36,391 nt of DNA, taken from an uncultured Nitrospira sp. Its GTDB lineage: Bacteria > Nitrospirota > Nitrospiria > Nitrospirales > Nitrospiraceae. The number at the start of each line of letters is the position of its first letter. Position 1 is the first letter of the stretch. Shown piece after piece: positions 17,671 through 26,602 of this stretch. The notes under the pieces were generated by a model. The model ran no database searches, was not told the origin of the DNA, and saw only the letters and a list, made by a program, of their open reading frames with translations. The position numbers and the translations under genes are program-made. The stretch covers positions 1 to 36,391 of the forward strand of contig CABVRW010000038.1 of the NCBI GenBank assembly GCA_902500785.1, in the 5' to 3' direction.

Positions 17671-18411
17671 TCATTCGCCCATCAGTTTGCTGACTAGGTT
17701 TTCCATGCCCTCGGCCCATAGGCGGTAGCCCCGTTCGCTGGGGTGCAGGGCGTCTGGCATGACATCCTCGGAGATTCTTCCTGCTTCGTCGAGGAAACGT
17801 CGGCTGAGGTCGAGGAAATACACCTGGCGTTGGTCGGCGAAGGCACGAAGCCGATCGTTGACAGCGTTGTTCACCCGGCGAAGCGGGTCGTCGGCCGACG
17901 CGCATCGGGGAAACACGGCCAGCAACAAGATTTTTGTCTGCGGTAGGTGAGTGCGCAAGGTGGTCAGGATTGCTTGGACTCCCGCGGCGGTGTTTTCCGG
18001 AGGATCTTCCCGCATCGACGTGTTGTTGGTGCCGATCATCAAGATCGCCAGTTTGGGGGCAATGCCGTCGAGTTCCCCATGCTGAAGTCGCCACAAGACG
18101 GTTTCCGTGCGATCGCTGTTGAATCCCAGGTTCACCGCCCGCCGCGGCTCATAATAGCTGTTCCACACCCGGCGCCCATCCTCCTCCCACCCCTGCGTAA
18201 TGGAGTCCCCGATGAACAAGAGATCAACAGAGCCTTCTCGGACGCGGGCGACGGCGCGCTCATGTCGTTCAGTCCACCAGGACTCGTTCTGAGGGACGGG
18301 AACGACGGCTTTCATTTGGTCGGCGGAGACGAGCTGAGCCCAAAAAGACAGCAAGACGGTCCCTAGCAAGCAGGCGAGATAGAACGGGGCAGAGAAAGAG
18401 CGACGATGCAT
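17671..18411 (-). CDS. Secreted SGNH hydrolase (PAF-acetylhydrolase-like)
   Basis: 246 aa from the ATG at 18411, which has GGAGG 5 nt upstream. There is an N-terminal signal peptide (about residues 1-30, ending VSADQ). SGNH blocks are clear: LLFIGDSITQGWEED with Ser70, RAVNLGFNSDRTETVLWRL with the block II Gly, ILMIGTNNTS with Asn129, and DALHPSERGYRLWAEG with Asp220/His223. The pattern is that of the PAF-acetylhydrolase beta/gamma-like branch. The likely reaction is hydrolysis of an ester in the periplasm; substrate unknown. It is unrelated in detail to the SGNH protein encoded next to it. Confidence 0.9.
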   Translation of the reverse strand: MHRRSFSAPFYLACLLGTVLLSFWAQLVSADQMKAVVPVPQNESWWTERHERAVARVREGSVDLLFIGDSITQGWEEDGRRVWNSYYEPRRAVNLGFNSDRTETVLWRLQHGELDGIAPKLAILMIGTNNTSMREDPPENTAAGVQAILTTLRTHLPQTKILLLAVFPRCASADDPLRRVNNAVNDRLRAFADQRQVYFLDLSRRFLDEAGRISEDVMPDALHPSERGYRLWAEGMENLVSKLMGE

Positions 18412-18673
18412 GGAGTCCTCCAGATATGAACGCATGACTCTTACCGCATGAAATGCGTCAGATCAACCCTGCATGGATGTGGGGGATACGGGCGGTAAGA
18501 AAAAGTCTGAGAAAAAAGACTGACCGACAGGAACGTATTCAGTAGACAGTGATCGAGGCTAGACCTTCCCCCTGGGATTCTCTGGGATCAGCCCTGACAA
18601 CAACCCTGTTGTTTGGTTCCGGCCTTTAGCTAGATAGGCGTGAACGGCCAAGGTGTCATCTCCGGGGCTCCTC

Positions 18674-19248
18674 TTAAGGTCGCGCAGTCAAGTCCGTTTC
18701 GAGCCAGGTCAGGTACAAATGGACCGTGTATGGATCATAACGCCCGCGCTCGATGATCGTGTCGGACGAACCTTTGTAATCGCCGGTGCCCTGATCAAAG
18801 ATATTCAGATGTGGCCTTGCATATCCGTTCTGGGCTTGATGTTCGTGGGGCGTTAGTTGGGGAAGCGCAAAGGGGCATGCGGACGAAGGTTAGGCCTTGC
18901 ATGGTGCCCGACCCGATCGACACTCGATGAGGGGGGCGAGCTGCCCTCACGTCTGCGAACACAGTATCCCATGCGCTCAAGCGCCGTAGGCACTGTATCC
19001 CGAACAAAAAGAAAATCAACCGTAGGGTCTTGCACGGTTCCCGAACCCTGATCCGGCATGGTCAGCCCCTCGTGGTCGATATAAAGCTCGGTGACTTCCA
19101 GCTCCAGATTGGCCATAGGGCGAGGTGCCAAACTCGAATTGGTCAATGTACGCTTGACGGATGCCGACGGATGAAGCTGTTCGACTGCCGTGCGCGAAAT
19201 CTCCTATTGCATCGCACAGCCGATCGGGATCAGGGAGATTGCAACCAT
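18674..19248 (-). pseudogene. Decayed lipoprotein gene
   Basis: Read from 19248 on the minus strand, the frame gives a hydrophobic stretch ending IPIGCAMQ, like a lipobox, then a TAG stop at codon 15. The same frame then continues with EISRTAVEQLHPSASVKR and MANLELEVTELYIDHEGLT and ends at 18853. A second frame carries QNGYARPHLNIFDQGTGDYK through TVHLYLTWLETDLTARP to a TAA at 18674. So at least one nonsense change and one frameshift separate a lipoprotein start from its C-terminus. I do not recognise the family. The C-terminal part has a second, shorter copy at 17520-17638. The 262 bp between 18412 and 18673 hold no gene, only a weak ACAACA/TGTTGT hairpin near 18600. Confidence 0.5.
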
Positions 19249-19817
19249 GTGAAGCGCTGTTCGATACCGAGGTGTGATGGGCTCCTGCTCTTGAAGTAAG
19301 AGGGTTTAGATGACGAAGACTAGACGACCCTTCGCAAACCGAGGCTCCTCAGGCGCGTTTCGTACCACCGGTACGAGCCCTGCTCGCTTCCGCTCTGTCC
19401 CCCTTGCCATCGGTTCCACGATGATCTGACTACTGTCCCGATTGCGGCGACCTGCGCAACCGAATTCCGCAGATATCCTGTCGGAGTTGAATCCTCATGC
19501 CCAGTGTTTTGGTGGGAGCTGTCGTGGTGGTCGAGGTCGGCCCAAAGATTCGCTGGTATATCGAATCGGATACGGCAGCCAGGCTGCGGTCGAGGCACCG
19601 TTAGATGCTTCAACAGGTTGAGCGGAATACTTCCAAACCAGGCTCTGGTCCGGTGTTTGCTCAGTACGTATATGACAGTGGGGCGTATCACCTGGGAATC
19701 GGAATGGAAAATGAGACAGGCCTTCAACTGAGAGGGTGATCGTGACGCATCTGCCGGTCGCAGACAAGGTACGACGGGACTGAAGGATGAAAGGACTTTG
19801 GAAGAGGAGGATTGGCC
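19249..19817. other. Gene-poor spacer, no supportable gene
   Basis: The open frames here on both strands overlap one another and show no signal peptide, domain or ribosome site. There is a small imperfect palindrome around 19367-19381 (CGTACC/GGTACG). The strong GAGGAGG at 19804-19810 belongs to the lipoprotein that follows. The sequence may be decayed coding DNA but I cannot identify its source. Confidence 0.4.
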
Positions 19818-20225
19818 ATGAAACAGGTACTGACAACTCTTGGCTTCGTCGGCATCCTGGTTCTCTTCACTTCGTGCGTGGCTCACCACAGCTGCAGCAG
19901 TCAAGAAATGATGGCGATGAAAGAAAAGGGGTTTGGAATCGATGAGATCAATAGACTATGCATCAGTTATAAGATATCCGAGGAAGCGCTCAAGGCCATG
20001 TCGAACACTCTGGAAACCGAACTCGCAAAACGGCAGGGCGGGAGTCAGGCCACTCCGGGCCCCGCGTCGAATCTCAATCAGGCGCCTCCCTACCGAGTCG
20101 TCCAGGGACAGGCCGCAATCTGTGCCACTCCGGTCGTGTCATGCCGGTTAATGCAACCCGGCTATATCGGAGCTCCCTGCATCTGTTATACGCCCAACGG
20201 GCAATTCCAGGGAGTGACGAGATGA
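19818..20225 (+). CDS. Small lipoprotein of unknown function
   Basis: 135 aa from the ATG at 19818, preceded by GAGGAGG at a 7-nt distance. The signal peptide ends in VLFTSCVAHH, a lipobox with Cys at residue 19. The mature region has MMAMKEKGFGIDEINRLCISYKISEEALKAM, a helical segment that looks like the repeated 'lysine-x-x-G-hydrophobic-x-x-x-I' helices of several small envelope proteins, then a Pro/Gln-rich linker, and a cysteine-containing end (AICATPVVSCRLMQPGYIGAPCICYTP, five cysteines). The cysteines suggest disulfides in the periplasm. No family assigned. Confidence 0.7.
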   Translation: MKQVLTTLGFVGILVLFTSCVAHHSCSSQEMMAMKEKGFGIDEINRLCISYKISEEALKAMSNTLETELAKRQGGSQATPGPASNLNQAPPYRVVQGQAAICATPVVSCRLMQPGYIGAPCICYTPNGQFQGVTR

Positions 20226-20723
20226 TAGGTGGTCAGGGTTTAGCATCTCATCAAGGAATGGACTGGTGCCATCGGCCAGGGTATCCAGAGTCAATGACTC
20301 GACGTCCGCAAAGCTTCAAGCATCATCAAAATATATTAGGTAAGGAGCAGGGCTCACAGTGCTTACCGCCCAAGTTTGCGCGCCACTGGAGTGACCCTCT
20401 TCACTGGAGTCCTCATCTGGAGGGATGCATGTCAAGTCACAATGAAGTGGGTAGCCTGTGGTGAGCGAGAATATATCGAAGGCTGGTGGTCGGCTGCAGG
20501 CGACGCGCGTCCCGGGAGTTCATAAGTTCAGCGGTCGAGTCGGCTCAGCTCATCCGGCAAAGGCGATGTGAGCCAAGAAACCAACGTCAGGATCGCACAG
20601 AGGTGGACGGCAACGAACAGTCGCACCCGTCGGCTTCCCCTTGCAGGATGGTCATGGTTGCATGGCGGATGAGCAATACTATTTATCCGGACGGGCCAGG
20701 TCGTCATGTTTCTCGGTTCCAGG
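20226..20723. other. Gene-free spacer of about 500 bp
   Basis: Between the lipoprotein and the convergent patatin gene. The short overlapping open frames lack ribosome sites and recognisable motifs, and I see no hairpin with a U-tract at either gene end. Confidence 0.4.
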
Positions 20724-22034
20724 CTAACGGAAGGACATAGCCTCGGTATTCTGCCCGTTCCCAAGCACTGCCGCTGGTGCGCCGTTGTGGTTATAACTCG
20801 CCAGAAACGCCTCGGCGATGCCCTTGCGGATGTTCTTGTACTTCTCCCAATTAAATTGGCACAGGAATTCGGCGGCTGCCTGTGCGCCCCGTGCGAAGAG
20901 ATCGATCTTGGGCGGGTCCGTCGTCGTGAAATCGAGCCAGTTGTGATCGCCGGTGTCGATCATAGCGACCAAGTGTTTGTAATCTGGATTCCGTGAGATG
21001 AAATCGAAGTCGAGGGTGTGTCGAGCCGCGTCGAAGACCGCGCCGAGCACTTGCGACGGTTTGGTGACGGTGGCGGGTTTCTGGCGATCGATGCCCATCT
21101 TCGCACCGAAGGTCGGTGAGGTCGGCACGCGGTAGGGTTGGTGAAAGAGGTTGATGGGAAAGTTCGACATGATGCCGCCGTCCATGAACATGACGTTGTC
21201 GGGAGGCTGACCGTCGTAGTCGGCGAGATCTTTCCACTTGGCTCTGTCCTGCGGGCAGCCGCTGACTCGGAACGGATGAAAGAAGAAGGGAATGGACATC
21301 GAGGCGCGGGCGAAACTAGCGGGATTCACTCTATCCGGGTCGGCCCAATAGAGCTCGGCCATGCGGGGGAATTCGACTTTAGTTTCGGTCGTAATGTCGG
21401 CCGCGACCATGATGAGTCTACCGAAGGCATCGTCGCCTTTAATTTCTGCATCCGTACGGCTCTCACGGAGCCGCAGACCATGCGGGACGGTTCGGAGCCG
21501 GTTTAGGAGGTCGGCGTTCGTCCTGACGCCGGCCCGTCTCAGTTGATCCGTCAGCCACTCAAAAAACTTCTCGCCCGGGTTCAATCCCAAGTCATCGGTG
21601 AGGTTGTCCACGACTTGCAGGGCTTTCCAGATGAGGTTCGCCATGCCGACCTTTCCTAAAGCAGCGCGCGAAAAATCGCGGGCATCCTGATCGCCGTCGA
21701 TGAACGTCGCCATCGGCATTTCGGCTAGCACGCGTAGGAGCTTCTCGCTCTTCGCTTCTTCTGGGGGGCCTAAGGCGGCGATCATCAATGCGTTGATCGA
21801 TCCTGCGGAAGTCCCGCCGACACCCAGGAATCGGATACCGGCCTGTTCCAAAACGTAGGTGTAGCCGGTAAGGGCGATGCCAAGCACGCCGCCGCCCTCC
21901 ATGACGAGATCCACATATTGCAGGCCATTCGCATCGACGATGTCAGAAATCTCCTTTCCTTTACAGGCTGCTTGGGCATTGCGGACAGCTGCTTGCACCG
22001 CGAGATGAGTAGTAAACTGTTCAATGGTTGCCAT
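20724..22034 (-). CDS. Patatin-like phospholipase
   Basis: 436 aa from the ATG at 22034, which has AGGAGG about 5 nt upstream. The patatin signature is complete: the oxyanion loop MEGGGVLGIALTGYTYVLE (about 46-64), the nucleophile elbow GTSAGS with Ser76, and the catalytic Asp in FMDGGIMSNFPINLF (about 285-295). No signal peptide or transmembrane segment is seen, so it is likely cytoplasmic or secreted by another route. It probably hydrolyses acyl esters of phospholipids. The upstream membrane protein reads into its 5' part in another frame. Patatins occur both in lipid turnover and in defence systems, but no cyclase or sensor gene is adjacent to support the latter. Confidence 0.92.
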   Translation of the reverse strand: MATIEQFTTHLAVQAAVRNAQAACKGKEISDIVDANGLQYVDLVMEGGGVLGIALTGYTYVLEQAGIRFLGVGGTSAGSINALMIAALGPPEEAKSEKLLRVLAEMPMATFIDGDQDARDFSRAALGKVGMANLIWKALQVVDNLTDDLGLNPGEKFFEWLTDQLRRAGVRTNADLLNRLRTVPHGLRLRESRTDAEIKGDDAFGRLIMVAADITTETKVEFPRMAELYWADPDRVNPASFARASMSIPFFFHPFRVSGCPQDRAKWKDLADYDGQPPDNVMFMDGGIMSNFPINLFHQPYRVPTSPTFGAKMGIDRQKPATVTKPSQVLGAVFDAARHTLDFDFISRNPDYKHLVAMIDTGDHNWLDFTTTDPPKIDLFARGAQAAAEFLCQFNWEKYKNIRKGIAEAFLASYNHNGAPAAVLGNGQNTEAMSFR

Positions 22035-22630
22035 GGAATCCTCCTGGGAATAACAGTATGGAGACACCGATCTGAGCGCGTGAGAATCATTCTGACGACG
22101 AGTCCGGCGAGGCTCAGATAGAGTCCGCGCGTGAGGCATAGTTTGACGATCGTTGCGCAGCTGGACATCTGTATCCATAGGTTCTGTATGCGACTCTCAT
22201 GGGAGGGGAGGTAGTGACAGAGCTGCACCAATTGAATGAAGTTCTCCGTCCAGTCGGCCGTCAGGATTATCACAAGCGGCGCCGCGATCCATGCCGGGTG
22301 GAAGGGACTCTCCAAGGTCTCCCAGACCCACCACAGGCTGGCCGCGAGCGCTCCTCCATACACAAGGGGGAAAAGTAAATCCAGAATGAGGAACTTCTCC
22401 TCGGCCTGGCGTCCCACGAAGGTAACCCAATCCCAGTATTCCTTCGCGGCAGTTGTGCGATAGCCGAACCAGCTCCGACTCAACGGCTTGGGCGCTTCAT
22501 CCTTCTCACGAGGTAGTTGGTTTATCGCGGCAGCGCGACCACGCACGACGAAGAGGGCACGCCCGTCACCAAGCACGAGTACGGCGGGGATGCCAACTGC
22601 GAGCCATGCTTTGAGGATCATCGGTGCCAT
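21785..22630 (-). CDS. Integral membrane protein; C-terminal third overlaps the patatin gene out of frame
   Basis: Residues 1-184 look like a genuine four-helix membrane protein: AWLAVGIPAVLVLGDGRALF, LILDLLFPLVYGGALAASLWW, HPAWIAAPLVIILTADWTENF, and KLCLTRGLYLSLAGLVVRMIL. From about residue 199 the frame runs through the 5' part of the patatin gene in a different frame for 83 codons, giving low-complexity, non-hydrophobic sequence. I infer that the original stop near 22070 was lost by mutation or a frameshift, or that the annotated end is simply an overrun. The start at 22630 lacks a clear ribosome site. Function unknown; it may be co-transcribed with the phospholipase. Confidence 0.6.
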   Translation of the reverse strand: MAPMILKAWLAVGIPAVLVLGDGRALFVVRGRAAAINQLPREKDEAPKPLSRSWFGYRTTAAKEYWDWVTFVGRQAEEKFLILDLLFPLVYGGALAASLWWVWETLESPFHPAWIAAPLVIILTADWTENFIQLVQLCHYLPSHESRIQNLWIQMSSCATIVKLCLTRGLYLSLAGLVVRMILTRSDRCLHTVIPRRIPWQPLNSLLLISRCKQLSAMPKQPVKERRFLTSSMRMACNMWISSWRAAACLASPLPATPTFWNRPVSDSWVSAGLPQDRSTH

Positions 22631-23376
22631 GGTGTGAATCCCTCGTTCTCACTCCATGTAGTGAGCAAAACCGATGCCTGGATGTGGAGAAAAATGACGC
22701 TGCGGTGGGAGCTGGTTTTCAGAGCGCGAAGTGGAGACGAGTGTGCAGAGGGTTCAGATCAGTATCAGAAGCGATACCGCGTCGTATCGAAAGGGATACG
22801 GCGGATGATTGCTAATCGGGTAGCTGCGAGATAAGTGAGCTCGTTGGTATGGCCATCGTCTGACGAATTGAAGTTCCAGCGGGCACAGCAGGAGCCTATC
22901 AGGGGAGGAATGGGACGCCCGTAACAACCAGCCTTCGCTGCGTTTTGCGCAATTCCGGTTGCCTGCGGGGTTAGTGCGAAGGTGTATGTATGTCGAGCGA
23001 CTCGATATTGATGGATGGAGAAGCGTCTGCACGAGCAGCGCGGAGGGCCGCACGACGGAGCCAGTGCTGTTACTGCAGCCGCGAGCCATTGGGATTTTGG
23101 TTCATGGCCTCTTCGTATGGGGAAATAGACCTTCTTCGCGTCGAGTTCGTAGAACACCGTGCCGTGGATTCCATTCACTTCGCGTTTTGGAATTCGACGC
23201 TCCCGTATGTTCGTGAATAGTTTGCCCAAGACCGCGGCACAGTGCCTATTGGAGCAAGCAATCCATCAAGCTTCGGCCCTAAGCACATCTGGGCCAATCA
23301 ACGGAGTCCGCGGCGATCCAGACGGTTCATTGGATTTCAGCAATAGCGCGGTAATTCCAATCCTCTGACTTCTCGG
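22631..23376. other. Gene-poor spacer, possible decayed sequence
   Basis: About 750 bp between the membrane protein and the DUF2254 gene. The longest open frame (minus, 23229 to 22765) would start at TTG without a ribosome site and has a composition unlike its neighbours. In another minus-strand frame, ASPSINIESLDIHT resembles AVSPDIDSLDTCFG from the gap on the other side of the DUF2254 gene, suggesting related decayed sequences. No gene is supported. Confidence 0.35.
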
Positions 23377-24639
23377 CTAACCAATTTTGGCGAAGGCGGC
23401 CAGCTTTCGAGCCACTTCTACATCCTCAGGTAGCGTGAGCGCCTTCTCCGCCCTGGCCAAGGCCTGGCGAGCATGGTGTGTTGCTGCCTCCCGCATCGTG
23501 GCATCTCCGATCGACGCGAGCGATTCAAAGGCTTTCTGCAGCCGGGTCACGACTTCGATGGTGCCGGCGCCGTCGCGCGCAATCGAGGTGAAGGCATCGT
23601 CGAACATATCCCACACGGAGAGTTCAGGGACCGACACACGATTACAGTCAACCGGTCGCTTCTCGCCTTCGCCGGCCGGTTGGTTCCAGAGCGCGAAGAG
23701 CCTGACGAACCTTCCAATGATGTCGATGGCGGTACCAGGATCATTCACGGCCGGAGACAGGGCTCGACCGGCGATTTCGGCCAGCACCACCAGCCCGAAT
23801 CGAGGATCTTCATCGAAAATCCTGTCATGCCCCATCAGGAAGGCCTGTGCAATCTGGTCGTGATCGATCTCGGAGAGATCCCCTGAGTCTGCCGCCACAT
23901 AGGCCAGCGCTCGGTTCGGCGCCGAAAAGGTGCCGGGTAAAGACGCGACAGAAATACGTAACTTAGATTTCTCCGCATGGCCCTGCAATGCGGTCACATC
24001 GATCTGTTGGACATACCCGATCGACTCCGCATAAATGGCTCGGCCCTCGCGCTGATGCGCTGAAGCAGGCTTGCCGCGAAGTGTCGGTGCAGCTCGCCGG
24101 CGCCGCAGCGAGGCGGCTGTGGCGGCCTCTACCTTCTCGATGGTGGCGCCGAGGCGGCCAAGGCGTGCGATACGGTCTACCCAAGCCACGAACGTCAAAA
24201 TCACAACGGTAAAAGTGATCAACGTCAGGGTGAAGAGCGCGAACCGACCTGATTTATCGTAATAGCCATTTTGTAAGGCGATCAGCGCGACGATACTGAA
24301 GATGAAAGCTCCGATGAAGGTCGAGAGCGCGTTCTGGGAGACATCGTCGGAAATGATGAGCGCAAATGAGCGGGGCGTGGCGGTGGTGCTGGCCGAGGCA
24401 TAGGCGGAAACCATGGAGGCCACCGCGAACGTGGCGATGACGAGCATGCTGGCGGAGATGATTTTCAGTAGGGTTTCGAGTGACTGCGTCGTAATATCCA
24501 GCACGAGGTGGCCGATATCGGCCCGGTCCATCATCATCGCGAGGAAGACGCCGGCTACGGAGAGTATGCACATGAAGAGCGGTCTGACCCACAGTCGCTC
24601 CTTGATGCGGTTTAGTAGAAATTTCAATCGATCGCCCAT
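23377..24639 (-). CDS. DUF2254 family membrane protein
   Basis: 420 aa with four N-terminal transmembrane segments: LFMCILSVAGVFLAMMM, LKIISASMLVIATFAVASM, TFIGAFIFSIVALIAL, and FALFTLTLITFTVVILTF. A soluble C-terminal part of about 250 residues follows. The block DPRFGLVVLAEIAGRALSPAVNDPGTAIDIIGR and the arrangement of helices match DUF2254, a widespread family of unknown function. The start at 24639 gives MGDRLKFLLNRIKERLWVRP, a normal DUF2254 N-terminus. It is alone on its strand with long gaps on both sides. Confidence 0.88.
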   Translation of the reverse strand: MGDRLKFLLNRIKERLWVRPLFMCILSVAGVFLAMMMDRADIGHLVLDITTQSLETLLKIISASMLVIATFAVASMVSAYASASTTATPRSFALIISDDVSQNALSTFIGAFIFSIVALIALQNGYYDKSGRFALFTLTLITFTVVILTFVAWVDRIARLGRLGATIEKVEAATAASLRRRRAAPTLRGKPASAHQREGRAIYAESIGYVQQIDVTALQGHAEKSKLRISVASLPGTFSAPNRALAYVAADSGDLSEIDHDQIAQAFLMGHDRIFDEDPRFGLVVLAEIAGRALSPAVNDPGTAIDIIGRFVRLFALWNQPAGEGEKRPVDCNRVSVPELSVWDMFDDAFTSIARDGAGTIEVVTRLQKAFESLASIGDATMREAATHHARQALARAEKALTLPEDVEVARKLAAFAKIG

Positions 24640-25516
24640 TGTTGCGCTCCTCTGGTGGTACGGTAGGACTTCCCCCCGTCGATGTTCCCCTGGCTATTAC
24701 TCTTCCAGGTCGTCTTTTCGTTCAATGGCCTCGCCGTTGTTCCCCCATGATAAACGACGCATAGGGTCCCTGATAGATCGTTCCATGATGGCGACGGGTA
24801 GTTCTATAAGGTAGCTGGACGACGGGCGCTGCGATTGTTCGCTACGAAGAAGATTGTGAATGGCCTGCCGCTTGCGCACTGCGCATGGAAGGGATTGTGG
24901 ATGTGGTTTGGGAGCCGAAGCAAGTGTCGAGCGAATCAATATCAGGAGATACGGCTGGGCAACCGGTCTCACGGAGCAGTGCACTCGGCACCAGGCTGGA
25001 GCAGAGGCGTCGAAATTGGAAGACCAGCACAATCCATACGTCATTCGTCATGGATAGTTCGGCGAACGCGTGCCCATTCGTTTCGAGACCGCTAGTTATG
25101 CGGTGACCCAAGGCAGTTCATAGTCAAGGCTTGTGACGGTAACCCTCATGCAAGCCCGGACGAATGGGATCTCAATTGCTGAAGGAACATACATGATTAC
25201 ACGAACCAGTTGAACTATGTCTTCCCAGATGCCATCTGAGACACAACCTTCACCTCCGTACTGCTTGCTGTTCGTCGGCCAGCGGAGACTGTCGCTGGTG
25301 GTCGATACAAAGACAAGTCGACAGGTCACCCGCAAACCGTTACTCACGCTGTGGTGAGGTTGGCTATATCGAAGCCTCGCGATTTCTCGTTTGTGTCCAA
25401 GGTCGGCCCATGATGCTTCTCGGAGAGGGCCAGAAGGGTCTACTTTCCCTGCAGCGAATTGATGAGTGGGGACAGGCGCGTTCACCTGGCCCATCCCCAC
25501 TGTCTTGCCGGTCAGT
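24640..25516. other. Gene-poor spacer, decayed coding sequence likely
   Basis: About 880 bp. A minus-strand open frame at 25500-25096 (134 codons, starting GTG/ATG 16 bp after the periplasmic gene's stop) has AT-richer third positions than nearby genes and no domain that I recognise; it could be a decayed gene. Further on, minus-strand fragments SPDIDSLDTCFG and SYLIELPVAIMERSIRDP recall pieces of the gap at 22.8-23.1 kb. No intact gene is supported. Confidence 0.35.
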
Positions 25517-25921
25517 CTATCTTAAATCCTGATGGGTCTTTTCTGGAGCGTTAAAAGCGGGGTCCGGCAGGCTTTTAAGCTTGACCACGGCCTCTGCGTC
25601 GCCTCGTGAAGTCATTTGTGCCGCAATATTGTCACCGACCTTGGGCAGCCCCTGAATGTTGGTGGTCGGTGTGACCGTCACGTGGATTTCCGATCCGTCC
25701 GGTTGTTTAATCCAATAGGATTCTTCGATCCGCACGATCTCACCGGTGACAGTCCGGCAGGGTTCATTGGTCGTACAGGTCTTTGTGGGAGGAAACTTCA
25801 TTGACGTGAGAGATTGGCTGCTCTGGGATTGATGGCCTTGGTCTGCCTGCGCCGAGGGCATGATCGGTAAGGCGAGAAGGGCCAAGGCTGCAAACATTGG
25901 TATGCGATGTAATTTCATCAT
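25517..25921 (-). CDS. Small periplasmic protein, unknown function
   Basis: 134 aa. The signal peptide (HRIPMFAALALLALPIMPSAQA) predicts export with cleavage after about residue 26. The mature part has a Gln/Ser-rich linker, two cysteines in TCTTNEPCRTV, and then GEIVRIEESYWIKQPDGSEIHVTVTPTTNIQG, a beta-strand region that looks like a small OB-like or DUF5666-like domain, followed by KVGDNIAAQMTSRGDAEAVVKLKS. The likely start is the ATG at 25918 or 25921; GGAGGTGA lies just upstream, and 25918 has the better spacing. Confidence 0.72.
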   Translation of the reverse strand: MMKLHRIPMFAALALLALPIMPSAQADQGHQSQSSQSLTSMKFPPTKTCTTNEPCRTVTGEIVRIEESYWIKQPDGSEIHVTVTPTTNIQGLPKVGDNIAAQMTSRGDAEAVVKLKSLPDPAFNAPEKTHQDLR

Positions 25922-26602
25922 TCACCTCCAAAGAGATTAAGGGCTTTGCCTGAGTGATATGGTCCGAGTGAATCGTCGGCTCATAGTCTGGAGCGAAGCT
26001 ATCGGCCGCCTCCGCTGAGGTTGCCAGATAGTCTCCGCATCACAGGAAACGCCATCGTCGGTTTCGCGCATCACGATTCCATAGTCTTCACTGTGCGCGT
26101 CTATGGCCGAGCGTGATACTAGGAGAAGCCCCAGTCGCCCCACAGAGCCGATTCCAGAAGGGGTCAGGTTGAGCAGAAGAGAGATCCGATCTTGCAATTA
26201 CTCAATGATGGCCGGTTCAGCGTGCTTCTGACACCGACCGGCGAGTGGTGAAAAGCGGCCATCTCGACTAACCGATGCCCCTACTGCCGAGAGGTGTCGT
26301 GGGGCAGTCGATCCGATCGCGGTGCCGTTGAGCTAAGACGCAGGGCGCCGGACGTTGGGCTTGAGTTGACTGCGCGAGGACCTGACTGATCACGTGATGC
26401 GGCGGCGTCTCCTTGAATACACTCTTGGGCCGCGCCGAGGCTTGCTCCGCGAACCATTGGGATTATACTGCTTGCCGACACTGCCGAATCACCAACGCTA
26501 TTGAACTGTTCAACTGGGTGCGCGGCTCGGCGTGCGAAATCCTTCTCCTGGTTGACGAATGACCGTATCCTTGCGCTTCAGGAGATACACATCACGCTCC
26601 CG
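25922..26602. other. Gene-poor spacer
   Basis: About 680 bp with no gene that I can support. On the minus strand, a stop-free tract from about 26570 to 26281 (FARRAAHPVEQFNSVGDSA and onward) has no good start codon and may be a remnant. A hairpin-like TGCCCC/GGGGCA pair spans about 26276-26311. Confidence 0.35.

Noticed and set aside
20724-22630. Patatin plus membrane protein as a CBASS- or patatin-based defence system
   Set aside because: There is no nucleotide cyclase, STING-like or sensor gene next to them; the membrane protein is of unknown kind, so a defence reading is unsupported.
22765-23229. 154-codon minus-strand frame as a gene
   Set aside because: It starts at TTG without a ribosome site and shows no domain; it shares weak similarity to the gap at 24.8-25.0 kb only in another frame.
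25096-25500. 134-codon minus-strand frame as a gene
   Set aside because: It has no recognised domain and third positions that are AT-richer than its neighbours; it is more likely a remnant or chance frame.
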